NCBI RefSeq assembly: GCF_044465595.1
Contig: NZ_JBITLV010000006.1
Coordinates: 248,001-312,000, forward strand
DNA from: Spongisporangium articulatum
GTDB taxonomy: Bacteria; Actinomycetota; Actinomycetes; Actinomycetales; Kineosporiaceae
Length of the DNA: 64,000 nucleotides
Direction of reading: 5' to 3'
This document shows, piece by piece, positions 57,400-64,000 of this stretch. The translations under genes and the position numbers were made by a program. Every line of letters starts with the position of its first letter. The first letter of the stretch is position 1. The notes below the pieces were generated by a model that worked only from the letters and a program-made list of their open reading frames with translations, made no database searches and had not been told where the DNA came from.

Positions 57400-58049
57400 G
57401 GCTCGTGGGTGCGCCGGTACCGGCGCACGACGATCGTCAGGGCGACCGCGCCCACCACGCTGACCGCCGTCCCGACCACCCCGGCGATCACGGCCAGCCC
57501 GGCGTCCCCGGTGACCGAGGCGTCGCCGAGTGCGGTGTACGAGAAGGCGCGGGGCGCCGAGCCGAGCAGCGTGCCGACCCCGACCTGCCAGACCTTCAGG
57601 CGCAGCAACCCGTAGAGGTAGGAGAAGGGCGCGTCCGGCACACCCGGCACCAGACGTTGCAGCACCACGACGAGCAGCCCCTGTCGCCGCGCGAGATCGG
57701 CCAGCGCGGCGACCTTCTCACCGGACAGCTCGTCGACCGCCGCCCCACCGGCGCGGCGGGCCACCAGCAGGCACAGCACCGAGGTCAGGGCCGAGCTGAG
57801 CACCGAGACGACGAACCCGAGGCCCGTGCCGAACAACACCCCGCTGGCCGCCGACAGGATCGGCCCGGGCACGAACGCCATGGCCAGGAGCGCGGCCACG
57901 ACCACGAAGGCGGCCGGGGCGAACCAGCCCAGCGGCTCGATCGCGTCGGCCAGGCCCGCCCGGCTGACGGGCGCGAACAGGATGACCAGCAGCGCGACGG
58001 CGAGCAGGGCCGTCGTGAGGACGGCCAGGCGGAGGGCGGGCCGGCGCAC
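57354..58049 (-). CDS. VTT-domain membrane protein (TVP38/TMEM64 type)
   Basis: 231 aa from GTG 58049. About five helices; AFVPGPILSAASGVLFGTGLG and RLVPGVPDAPFSYLYGLL are the two re-entrant motifs of VTT (DedA superfamily) proteins, thought to scramble or flip phospholipids. TACCCT (minus 58062-58057) lies 7 nt before the start. Confidence 0.9.
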   Translation of the reverse strand: MRRPALRLAVLTTALLAVALLVILFAPVSRAGLADAIEPLGWFAPAAFVVVAALLAMAFVPGPILSAASGVLFGTGLGFVVSVLSSALTSVLCLLVARRAGGAAVDELSGEKVAALADLARRQGLLVVVLQRLVPGVPDAPFSYLYGLLRLKVWQVGVGTLLGSAPRAFSYTALGDASVTGDAGLAVIAGVVGTAVSVVGAVALTIVVRRYRRTHEPQVDDDRAGGTVSSP

Positions 58050-58182
58050 GTCGTCGAGGGTAGCGAGCCCCGAAGCTGTGAATATCCGGTCACAGGTTGC
58101 GAAGGGTGCGTATCAGGCGGAGGGTGCCTCCACGCGCGCGTCACGTCAGGGGGGCGCGTGCCGGCGGAGAGGACACGTTTTC

Positions 58183-59784
58183 ATGCGCCTACGGATGGCG
58201 GCTCCGGCCGCGGTCGGAGCTCTCGCGGTCGGCCTGCTGGTCGCCGCCCCGTCGTCGCCGGCCTCGGCCAGCGGCGGCTCGACCTCCTACGAACCCCCGC
58301 CCATCGCCTGGGGGGCCTGCGTCGGTGACCTGGAGGGTTCGAGCGCGGAATGCGGCTACCTCACGGTCCCGCTCGACTACGCCAAGCCCGACGGCACGAA
58401 GATCAAGCTCTACGTGTCCCGCAAGAAGCACACCGTCCCGGATGCCGACTACCAGGGCGTCATGCTCGTGAACCCCGGCGGCCCCGGCGGTTCCGGCATC
58501 GTCTACTCGTTCCTCGGTGGTTCGGTGCCGAAGAAGGCCGGCGCGGCCTACGACTGGATCGGGTTCGACCCGCGCGGGGTCGGCCTCAGCGAGCCGTCCC
58601 TCAGCTGTGACGGGACCTACTTCGGGCTCGACCGGCCGCAGTACATCCCCTACACCAAGAAACTCGAGCAGACCTGGCTCGACCGCTCGGCCGGGTACTC
58701 GAAGGACTGCGCGAAGGCCGACGGCGCCGAGATCCTGGGCCACGCCAAGACCGTTGACTCGGTCAACGACATGGACAGCCTGCGCAAGGCGTTGGGCCAG
58801 TCCCAGATCAACTTCTACGGGTTCTCCTACGGTTCGTACCTGGGGCAGGTCTACGCCACGTTGCACCCGGCGCAGACCCGCCGGTTCGTGCTCGACGGCG
58901 TCGTGGACCCGACCCGGGTCTGGTACCAGGCGAACCTCGACCAGGACGTCGCGTTCGACGCGAACATGGACGTGTACTGGAAGTGGCTGGCGAAGTACGA
59001 CTCCGTCTACCACCTGGGCACGAGCTGGAAGAAGATCAAGGCCGCGTACTACCTCGAGTACGCGAAGCTGGACCGCAAGGCGATCGACGGCGTCGGGCCC
59101 GACGAGCTGAACGACGTCATGCTCTCGGCCGGGTACTACGTCTACGGCTGGGAGGACATCGGCTCGGCCTTCGCCGCGCTGATCAACGAGGGTGACGCGA
59201 GCGGCATCAAGGAGATGTACGAGACGCCGCAGGAACCGGGTTCCGACAACGGTTTCGCGATGTACAACGCCACCCAGTGCACCGACGTGAAGTGGCCGCA
59301 GTCGTACAGCACCTGGCGCCGGGACAGCTGGGCCACCTTCGCGAAGGCGCCGTTCCTGACCTGGAACAACACCTGGTACAACGCACCCTGCCTGACCTGG
59401 CCCGCCAAGGCCGGCACGCCGGTCACCGTGAACGGCTCGAAGGCCCCGCCGATCCTGTTGATCGCCGAGACGAAGGACGCCGCCACGCCGTACTCGGGCG
59501 CGTTGAAGGCCCGCTCGCTGTTCCCGAAGTCGGTCCTGATCGAGGGTGTCGGCGGCACGACCCACGCCGGCTCGCTGTCCGGCGTGTCCTGCACCGACGA
59601 CACGATCGCGGACTACCTGCTGACCGGGAAGCTGCCCGCCCGCAAGGCCGGCGGCGGCTCCGACGTCCAGTGCCCGCCCGTCCCGCAGCCCGACCCGACC
59701 GCCGTGACGGCGGCGGAGCAGAAGGCCGCGAGCGGTTCGTCGCGGCTCCTGGCGAAGGCCCGTCAGCGGGTCTTCGTGGGCTGA
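58183..59784 (+). CDS. secreted alpha/beta hydrolase, tripeptidyl aminopeptidase-like (S33)
   Basis: 533 aa from ATG 58183 with GGAGAGG upstream. Signal peptide to about ASASG (residue 31). IAWGACVGD, ECGYLTVPLDYAKPDG and VNPGGPGGSGI are the family start, GFSYGSYLG carries the nucleophile Ser215, and the C-terminal TAP-like part has ILLIAETKDAATPYSGALKA and GTTHAGSLSG with the catalytic His. It probably cuts peptides from N-termini outside the cell. Confidence 0.93.
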   Translation: MRLRMAAPAAVGALAVGLLVAAPSSPASASGGSTSYEPPPIAWGACVGDLEGSSAECGYLTVPLDYAKPDGTKIKLYVSRKKHTVPDADYQGVMLVNPGGPGGSGIVYSFLGGSVPKKAGAAYDWIGFDPRGVGLSEPSLSCDGTYFGLDRPQYIPYTKKLEQTWLDRSAGYSKDCAKADGAEILGHAKTVDSVNDMDSLRKALGQSQINFYGFSYGSYLGQVYATLHPAQTRRFVLDGVVDPTRVWYQANLDQDVAFDANMDVYWKWLAKYDSVYHLGTSWKKIKAAYYLEYAKLDRKAIDGVGPDELNDVMLSAGYYVYGWEDIGSAFAALINEGDASGIKEMYETPQEPGSDNGFAMYNATQCTDVKWPQSYSTWRRDSWATFAKAPFLTWNNTWYNAPCLTWPAKAGTPVTVNGSKAPPILLIAETKDAATPYSGALKARSLFPKSVLIEGVGGTTHAGSLSGVSCTDDTIADYLLTGKLPARKAGGGSDVQCPPVPQPDPTAVTAAEQKAASGSSRLLAKARQRVFVG

Positions 59785-59867
59785 GCGTTCGAGGGCCGGG
59801 CGGGCCGCGTGAACCCGCCCGGCCCCGCAACGGGGGAGCACCCGCCCCGATGGACCAGACTGGGCGC

Positions 59868-60704
59868 ATGACGTTGACGCTCATGGCCGTGCACGCGCAC
59901 CCCGACGACGAGGTCACCCAGACCGGGGGTGTGCTGGCCAAGGCCGCCGCCCAAGGGCACCGCACGGTGCTGGTGACGTGTACGGACGGGCGCTGCGGCG
60001 ACGGCCCCGGCGGCGTGAAACCGGGCGACGAGGGCCACGACCCCGAGGCGGTCGTCACCATGCGCATGGCCGAACTCGGGCGCAGCGCAGCCATTCTCGA
60101 CATCGGGACGGTGGAGACGCTGGGCTACGGCGACTCCGGGATGATGGGCTGGGAGACCAACTCCGCGCCCGGGGCGTTCTGGGGGACGCCGGTCGCCGAG
60201 GCCGCCGACCGGCTGGCCGCGCTCATGCGCACCCACCGGCCCGACGTCGTCGTCACCTACGACCCGAACGGTTTCTACGGGCACCCCGACCACATTCAGG
60301 CCCACCGCATCACGATGGCGGCGGTCGAGCTGCTCGACGAGCCACCGGCGAAGGTCTACTGGACCACGGCGCCGCGCTCGCAGATGGAGAAGTTCTTCAC
60401 CCTGATCGCGGAGCTCATGGCCGAGGCCGGCGAGGAGATGCCGGAGCAGAACCCCGACGAGGAGCCGCCGTTCGAGATGGGCGCCCCCGACGAGGAAGTC
60501 ACCACGTACGTCGACACCACCTCCTTCGCGGCCCGGAAGTTCGAGGCGATGGGCGCCCACGCCAGCCAGGGCGACAACATCATGTTCCTGCGTCTCGGGG
60601 TCGAGCGGTTCACCGAGCACATGGGCATCGAGACGTTCATCCGGGTGCGCGACACGACCGGCGCCCCCGTGCCGGAGCAGGACCTGTTCGACGGCCTCGG
60701 CTGA
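59868..60704 (+). CDS. PIG-L family deacetylase (MshB/Mca-like)
   Basis: 278 aa from ATG 59868 (ATG 59850 in frame is an alternative with GGGGGAG upstream). HAHPDDE (His11, Asp13, Asp14) and GHPDH (His139, His142) give the zinc site. VVTYDPNGFYGHPDH is nearly the mycothiol-enzyme form. Likely a deacetylase of GlcNAc-inositol or an amidase of mycothiol conjugates; the sequence does not decide. Confidence 0.88.
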   Translation: MTLTLMAVHAHPDDEVTQTGGVLAKAAAQGHRTVLVTCTDGRCGDGPGGVKPGDEGHDPEAVVTMRMAELGRSAAILDIGTVETLGYGDSGMMGWETNSAPGAFWGTPVAEAADRLAALMRTHRPDVVVTYDPNGFYGHPDHIQAHRITMAAVELLDEPPAKVYWTTAPRSQMEKFFTLIAELMAEAGEEMPEQNPDEEPPFEMGAPDEEVTTYVDTTSFAARKFEAMGAHASQGDNIMFLRLGVERFTEHMGIETFIRVRDTTGAPVPEQDLFDGLG

Positions 60705-60721
60705 CGGTTCCGCGGAACCGT
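60704..60721 (+). terminator. 18-base palindrome at the end of the PIG-L gene
   Basis: ACGGTTCCGCGGAACCGT is perfectly symmetric and shares its first base with the stop codon (TGA 60702-60704). No T tract follows. Candidate terminator. Confidence 0.55.
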
Positions 60722-60725
60722 TCGC

Positions 60726-60740
60726 GCAACTATTAGTTGC
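60726..60740. promoter_or_regulatory. ArsR operator 1 (GCAAC-N5-GTTGC)
   Basis: GCAAC-TATTA-GTTGC, perfect 5-bp arms (9 bp if the outer CGC is counted). It overlaps the -35-like TTGCGC (60737-60742) of the promoter for the ArsR operon. Confidence 0.7.
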
Positions 60741-60766
60741 GCGTCTGGTGGTGAATGCCCTAACCT
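60737..60766 (+). promoter_or_regulatory. promoter of the SRPBCC-ArsR-SRPBCC operon
   Basis: TTGCGC (60737-60742) and TAACCT (60761-60766) are 18 bp apart. One operator overlaps the -35 and the other lies just after the start site. Confidence 0.5.
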
Positions 60767-60771
60767 CACAT

Positions 60772-60786
60772 GCAACCAAACGTTGC
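60772..60786. promoter_or_regulatory. ArsR operator 2 (GCAAC-N5-GTTGC)
   Basis: GCAAC-CAAAC-GTTGC, same arms as operator 1 and centres 46 bp apart. It lies directly before the AGGAGG ribosome site (60787-60792). Confidence 0.7.
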
Positions 60787-60799
60787 AGGAGGTCGGGTC

Positions 60800-61255
60800 G
60801 TGGAGTTCGGCAGCATCGAGCGCGAGATCTTCGTCGAGGCGTCCCCGGAGGTCGTCTTCGACGTGATCAGCAGACCGGAGCACGTGCAGGAGTGGTGGCC
60901 CGACGAGGCGCACTACCCCGCGGAGCCCGGGGGAGACGGGTGGGTCCGGTTCGGCGACCCGGAGACGGACGGGAAGCGCGTCCGGCTCACGGTGGCGGAC
61001 GCCGTCCCGCACCGGCTCTTCTCGTTCCGCTGGACGCACGAGGCGGGAGAGGTCGCGGCCCCGGACAATTCGTACCTGGTCGTGTTCGAACTGGAACCGG
61101 CGGACGGCGGCACGTTGCTGCGGATGACCGAGACCGGCTTCCGGGAGCGCGGCTGGGCCGAGGCGAAGGTCGCGGCCGAGCACGCCGACCACACGAGCGG
61201 CTGGGACTACTTCCTGGCCCGGCTACCGGTCTACGCCGCGAAGGTCGCGTCATGA
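60800..61255 (+). CDS. SRPBCC (START-like) protein, AHSA1 type, first of operon
   Basis: 151 aa from GTG 60800 with AGGAGG 7 nt upstream; an ATG at 60770 falls inside operator 2. SIEREIFVEASPEVVFDVIS, QEWWPDEA, FRWTHEAGE and GTLLRMTETGF with WDYFLARL at the end mark the AHSA1 family. It is coupled to ArsR by a 4-bp overlap. The ligand of these proteins is unknown; co-occurrence with ArsR suggests a sensing role. Confidence 0.9.
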   Translation: MEFGSIEREIFVEASPEVVFDVISRPEHVQEWWPDEAHYPAEPGGDGWVRFGDPETDGKRVRLTVADAVPHRLFSFRWTHEAGEVAAPDNSYLVVFELEPADGGTLLRMTETGFRERGWAEAKVAAEHADHTSGWDYFLARLPVYAAKVAS

Positions 61256-61620
61256 GCACGGCCCTCGACGTCGGCCTCGGAGTCGACCTGGACGACGATC
61301 TCTGGTCGGCGATCGGCGACCCGACCCGGCGGCGCATGGTGGACCTGATGCTCGCCGACGGCGGCGGCACCGCCACGACGCTGGCCCAGCGGCTGCCCGT
61401 CACGCGGCAGGCGGTCGCCAAGCACCTCGCCGTGCTGGACCGGGTCGGCCTCGTGCACGGCACCCCCGAGGGGCGCGAGCGGAGGTACCGGGTGGATGAC
61501 GAGCAGCTGGCCCGGGCGGTCGCGCAGCTGACTGCGGTCGGTTCGGCGTGGGACGCCCGCCTGCAGCGGATCAAGCGACTCGCGGAGCGGATCGAGAAGG
61601 CGACGAAGGAGACGAACTGA
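61252..61620 (+). CDS. ArsR family regulator in an SRPBCC operon
   Basis: 122 aa from ATG 61252. WSAIGDPTRRRMVDLMLADGG, then TLAQRLPVTRQAVAKHLAVLDRVGLVHG is a winged HTH of the ArsR type; an extended helical tail (RLAERIEKATKE) follows. It overlaps both neighbours (ATGA and TGATG), and probably binds the two GCAAC-N5-GTTGC sites upstream of the operon. Confidence 0.93.
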   Translation: MSTALDVGLGVDLDDDLWSAIGDPTRRRMVDLMLADGGGTATTLAQRLPVTRQAVAKHLAVLDRVGLVHGTPEGRERRYRVDDEQLARAVAQLTAVGSAWDARLQRIKRLAERIEKATKETN

Positions 61621-62063
61621 TGGACATCCTGCACCGGATCGGCATCGAGAACAGCTCACCGACAACGGTTTACGACGCCCTGACCACCGTCGACGGCTTG
61701 GCCGGCTGGTGGACCGAGGACACCTCAGGGCAGGCGGGGGAGGGCGGCACCGTCGCGTTCCGGTTCCCGCCCGTGGGCGGCTTCGACATGGAGGTTCTGG
61801 CGGCGAAGCCCGGGGAGCGGGTGGAGTGGCGCCTCGTGGACGGCCCGGAGGAGTGGGTCGGGACGACGATCGACTGGCAGCTGCGCCAGGACGGCGACTG
61901 GACGATCGTCCTGTTCGGGCATCGCGGCTGGCGTGAGCCCGTCGAGTTCATGCACCACTGCAGCTCCAAGTGGGGCTCGTTCCTGATGAGCCTGAAGTCG
62001 ATGGTCGAGACCGGCACCGGACACCCCGCACCGCACGACGTCCAGATCAGCGACTGGCACTAG
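61620..62063 (+). CDS. SRPBCC protein, second of the ArsR operon
   Basis: 147 aa from ATG 61620. MDILHRIGIENSSPTTVYDA, GLAGWWTEDTSG and FMHHCSSKWGSFLMSLKSMVETG are typical of SRPBCC proteins that follow ArsR genes. The TGATG overlap with ArsR indicates coupled translation. Confidence 0.9.
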   Translation: MDILHRIGIENSSPTTVYDALTTVDGLAGWWTEDTSGQAGEGGTVAFRFPPVGGFDMEVLAAKPGERVEWRLVDGPEEWVGTTIDWQLRQDGDWTIVLFGHRGWREPVEFMHHCSSKWGSFLMSLKSMVETGTGHPAPHDVQISDWH

Positions 62064-62112
62064 GCGCGGCCGCCGGAGGAGCCCACCACAGGCCCTCTTG
62101 TCATAATGTCGA

Positions 62113-63012
62113 TTATCGGCTCAGTGCTGCCACCAGCGCCTGGATCGCCGGGCTGGTGTCAGCGCTGCGCCGCCAGGCGGCGTGCACCTCGCGGGACGGC
62201 GGGCGCAGCAGCGGCCGGACGACGAGCCCGGGCGGCACCGGCGGGCGGGCCAGCCGCGGGATCAGCGCGATGACGCCGCCGGCGGCCACCAGGGACAGTT
62301 GCGTGGCGAAGTCGTCGACCAGGTGCCGGACGTCCGGCTCCTCGGACGCCTGCGCGAACAGTCGCCGGAACCATTGGTGGCACACGGTGCCGGGCGGTGA
62401 CGTGACCCAGGCCTGGCCGGTCAGGTCCTCGACGGTCAGCGGGCGGTCCGGCCCGGACAGCTGCGCCAGCGGATGACCCTGCGGCATCACGACGTCGCCC
62501 GTGTCGGTGTGCACGTGCCGGCGCCGCAGCGACGCCGACATCGGCGCCGGCAACCCGTCGGCATCGTGCACCAGCGCCAGGTCCGCGGTCCCGGCGTCCA
62601 CGCTGTACAGCGCCTGGTCCGGGTCCTGCTCGGTGACCTGGAGCGCCAGTTCCGGACAATTCCGGCCCAGTTCCGTCAGGGCCGGGGCCACCAGTCCCCT
62701 GATGCCCGTGGAGAACGCGACGACCCGCACGACACCCCGCGGCTCGCCGTCGGCCACCGACTGGGCCGCCTCGGCGCAGCGTTCGAGGGCCTGGAACACC
62801 TCGGGTGCGGAGTCGACGACGGCCTGACCGGCCGGCGTGAGCACCACTCCCCGACCGGCGGGCGCCAGAACGGGCACCCCGACCTGCTTCTCGAGCCGTT
62901 TGATCTGCTGCGACACCGCCGAGGCCGTGAATCCGAGTTCCTCGGCCGCCCGGGCCAGGGTGCCCAGCGCGGCCACTGATCGGAGGGCCTGCAGCGCCGC
63001 CACATCAATCAT
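62113..63012 (-). CDS. LysR family regulator divergent from dapA
   Basis: 299 aa. LQALRSVAALGTLARAAEEL, then GFTASAVSQQIKRLEKQVGV is the LysR HTH; the effector domain follows (TGIRGLVAPALTEL, TADLALVHD). TAGCAT lies 6 nt before ATG 63012 (minus 63024-63019), inside an AATGC-N3-GCATT palindrome, so the gene probably represses itself and may affect dapA. Confidence 0.93.
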   Translation of the reverse strand: MIDVAALQALRSVAALGTLARAAEELGFTASAVSQQIKRLEKQVGVPVLAPAGRGVVLTPAGQAVVDSAPEVFQALERCAEAAQSVADGEPRGVVRVVAFSTGIRGLVAPALTELGRNCPELALQVTEQDPDQALYSVDAGTADLALVHDADGLPAPMSASLRRRHVHTDTGDVVMPQGHPLAQLSGPDRPLTVEDLTGQAWVTSPPGTVCHQWFRRLFAQASEEPDVRHLVDDFATQLSLVAAGGVIALIPRLARPPVPPGLVVRPLLRPPSREVHAAWRRSADTSPAIQALVAALSR

Positions 63013-63017
63013 GAAGC

Positions 63018-63030
63018 AATGCTACGCATT
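63018..63030. promoter_or_regulatory. AATGC-TAC-GCATT palindrome, candidate LysR site
   Basis: Perfect 5-bp arms overlap the -10 element of the LysR gene in the 73-bp gap before dapA. Confidence 0.5.
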
Positions 63031-63085
63031 ACCAGCAAGAAAGCGTCGCTGGACCAAGGCAATCACCGGATAGCAGGATCGTCCC

Positions 63086-64000
63086 ATGACCGACGTGCGC
63101 ACCCCTGCAGATCTCTTCGGCCGCAACGTGGTCGCCATGGTGACCCCGATGGAGGCCGACGGATCGGTCAGCGAACCCGGCGTCCTGGCGCTCGTCGACC
63201 ACCTGCTGAGCACCGGCGTGGACGGCCTGGTGGTGGCCGGGACGACGGGCGAGGCGCCGACCCTGTCGGACGAGGAGACCGCCCGGTTGATCAGGACGGT
63301 CGTCGACCGGGCGGCCGGGCGGGTCCGCGTGATCGCCGGGGTCGGCACCTACGACACCGCGCACACCGTGCACCGGGCCCGGGCCGCCGAGGCGGCCGGC
63401 GCGGACGCGCTGCTGCTGGTCACGCCGTACTACTCGAAGCCCACGCAGGCGGGCGTCGTCGCGCACTGCCGGGTGGTCGCCGACGCGACGCACCTGCCGG
63501 TCATGCTCTACGACATCCCGGGCCGTTCGGGCCTCGCCCTCACGGCCGCCACGCTCACGGAGCTGGCCGGGCACCCGAACATCCGCGCCGTGAAGGACGC
63601 CAAGGGCGACCTGTTCGAGGCGCTCACGCTGATGAGCAGCACGCCGCTGGCCTACTACTGCGGCATCGACGAGCTGAACCTGCCCTACCTGGCCGCCGGG
63701 GCGACCGGGCTGGTCAGCGTGGTCGGCAACGTCGCCGCCGAGCGCAACCGCCGGCTCATCGCGGCCGTCGACGCCGGTGACCTGGCCGCGGCCCGCGAGA
63801 TCAACGCCGGGCTGATCGCCGTCACGGACGCACTGATGCGCACCTCCGGAGGCGCGGTGATGGCCAAGACGGCGCTGGCCCACCTCGGCGTCATCCCGAC
63901 CCCGGCCGTGCGACTCCCCCTGGTCGAGCCCGAGACCGCGCACCGCGAGCAGGTCACCGCGGCCCTGGACGGCCTGGACGTCGACCTGCGGGTGGGCGAA
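63086..64000 (+). CDS. dapA: 4-hydroxy-tetrahydrodipicolinate synthase (3' end outside window)
   Basis: The frame from ATG 63086 stays open to the window end, giving 305 residues, so only a few codons are missing. AGTTGEAPTLS (51-61), TPYYSKPTQ, YDIPGRSG (Tyr142, Arg147) and AVKDAKGD with the Schiff-base Lys170 identify the DHDPS family and its active site. It condenses pyruvate with aspartate semialdehyde for lysine and meso-diaminopimelate. A divergent LysR gene is unusual for a biosynthetic dapA, so a related aldolase role is possible but less likely. Confidence 0.9.
   Translation, partial: MTDVRTPADLFGRNVVAMVTPMEADGSVSEPGVLALVDHLLSTGVDGLVVAGTTGEAPTLSDEETARLIRTVVDRAAGRVRVIAGVGTYDTAHTVHRARAAEAAGADALLLVTPYYSKPTQAGVVAHCRVVADATHLPVMLYDIPGRSGLALTAATLTELAGHPNIRAVKDAKGDLFEALTLMSSTPLAYYCGIDELNLPYLAAGATGLVSVVGNVAAERNRRLIAAVDAGDLAAAREINAGLIAVTDALMRTSGGAVMAKTALAHLGVIPTPAVRLPLVEPETAHREQVTAALDGLDVDLRVGE

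Noticed and set aside
1..64000. tRNA, rRNA, prophage or biosynthetic gene cluster
   Set aside because: I found no cloverleaf-like sequence with TTC-A-C loops, no rRNA motif, no phage structural gene and no PKS, NRPS or RiPP core gene; TldD/TldE alone does not define a cluster.

Overview
The window is 64 kb of very GC-rich DNA with strong G/C preference at third codon positions, many GTG and TTG starts and many promoters placed directly on the start codon. Together with a cyclic-di-AMP (ydaO-type) riboswitch on NlpC/P60 wall hydrolases, a fabG-fabI(inhA) pair, a mycothiol-type PIG-L deacetylase, an F420-type LLM oxidoreductase, a DtxR/IdeR iron box, DUF3099, DUF2470 and DUF222-HNH proteins, this points to a chromosome segment of an actinomycete (Actinomycetota). 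I cannot name the genus. There is no prophage, plasmid, CRISPR, rRNA, tRNA or complete insertion sequence; the segment is mainly core genome with small islands of decayed genes.

Layout. 1-5 kb: end of an ABC-F ATPase, a 73-aa helix-turn-helix protein, an ABC exporter, an SDR lacking the usual Tyr, and SURF1. 5-9 kb: DUF3099 and the TldD/TldE peptidase pair. 9-14 kb: quinone oxidoreductase, fabG-fabI, a SixA-like phosphatase, a GNAT remnant, serB back to back with a SelW-like protein, and DUF1304. 14.4-18.2 kb: three tandem modules, each a c-di-AMP riboswitch followed by a secreted NlpC/P60 hydrolase with a TTG start. 18-22 kb: LLM oxidoreductase and divergent glgC/glgA. 22-28 kb: LysR with a TDT transporter, a DUF2510 protein, DUF4259-like fragments and a DUF222-HNH protein. 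28-38 kb: ABC ATPase, NfeD-stomatin pair, lytic transglycosylase, rRNA/tRNA methyltransferase, degenerate EAL protein, MarR, copper monooxygenase lipoprotein, acid phosphatase, prs. 38-49 kb: FadH-type reductase, membrane proteins, TetR/SMR pair, phosphoesterase, acyl-CoA carboxylase subunit, ferritin, SDR, iron-regulated DUF2470 protein. 49-64 kb: rpsD, SGNH hydrolase, PilZ and VWA proteins, hydrolase-LuxR fusion, methyltransferase, metallo-beta-lactamase-fold protein, a broken ArsR/SRPBCC pair and an intact ArsR/SRPBCC/SRPBCC operon, secreted peptidase, PIG-L deacetylase, LysR and dapA (cut by the window end).

How it works together. Wall biology is the main theme: three c-di-AMP controlled endopeptidases, a lytic transglycosylase, glycogen enzymes and DapA. 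Iron is a second theme (ferritin beside an IdeR-box gene). Two genome-wide habits stand out: at least 24 genes have a TANNNT -10 element 5-8 nt before the start codon (leaderless transcription), and several convergent gene pairs are separated by long inverted repeats whose arms overlap a stop codon. The most unusual local structure is the triplicated riboswitch-hydrolase array, in which the second and third leaders share 113 identical bases although the proteins they control have diverged.
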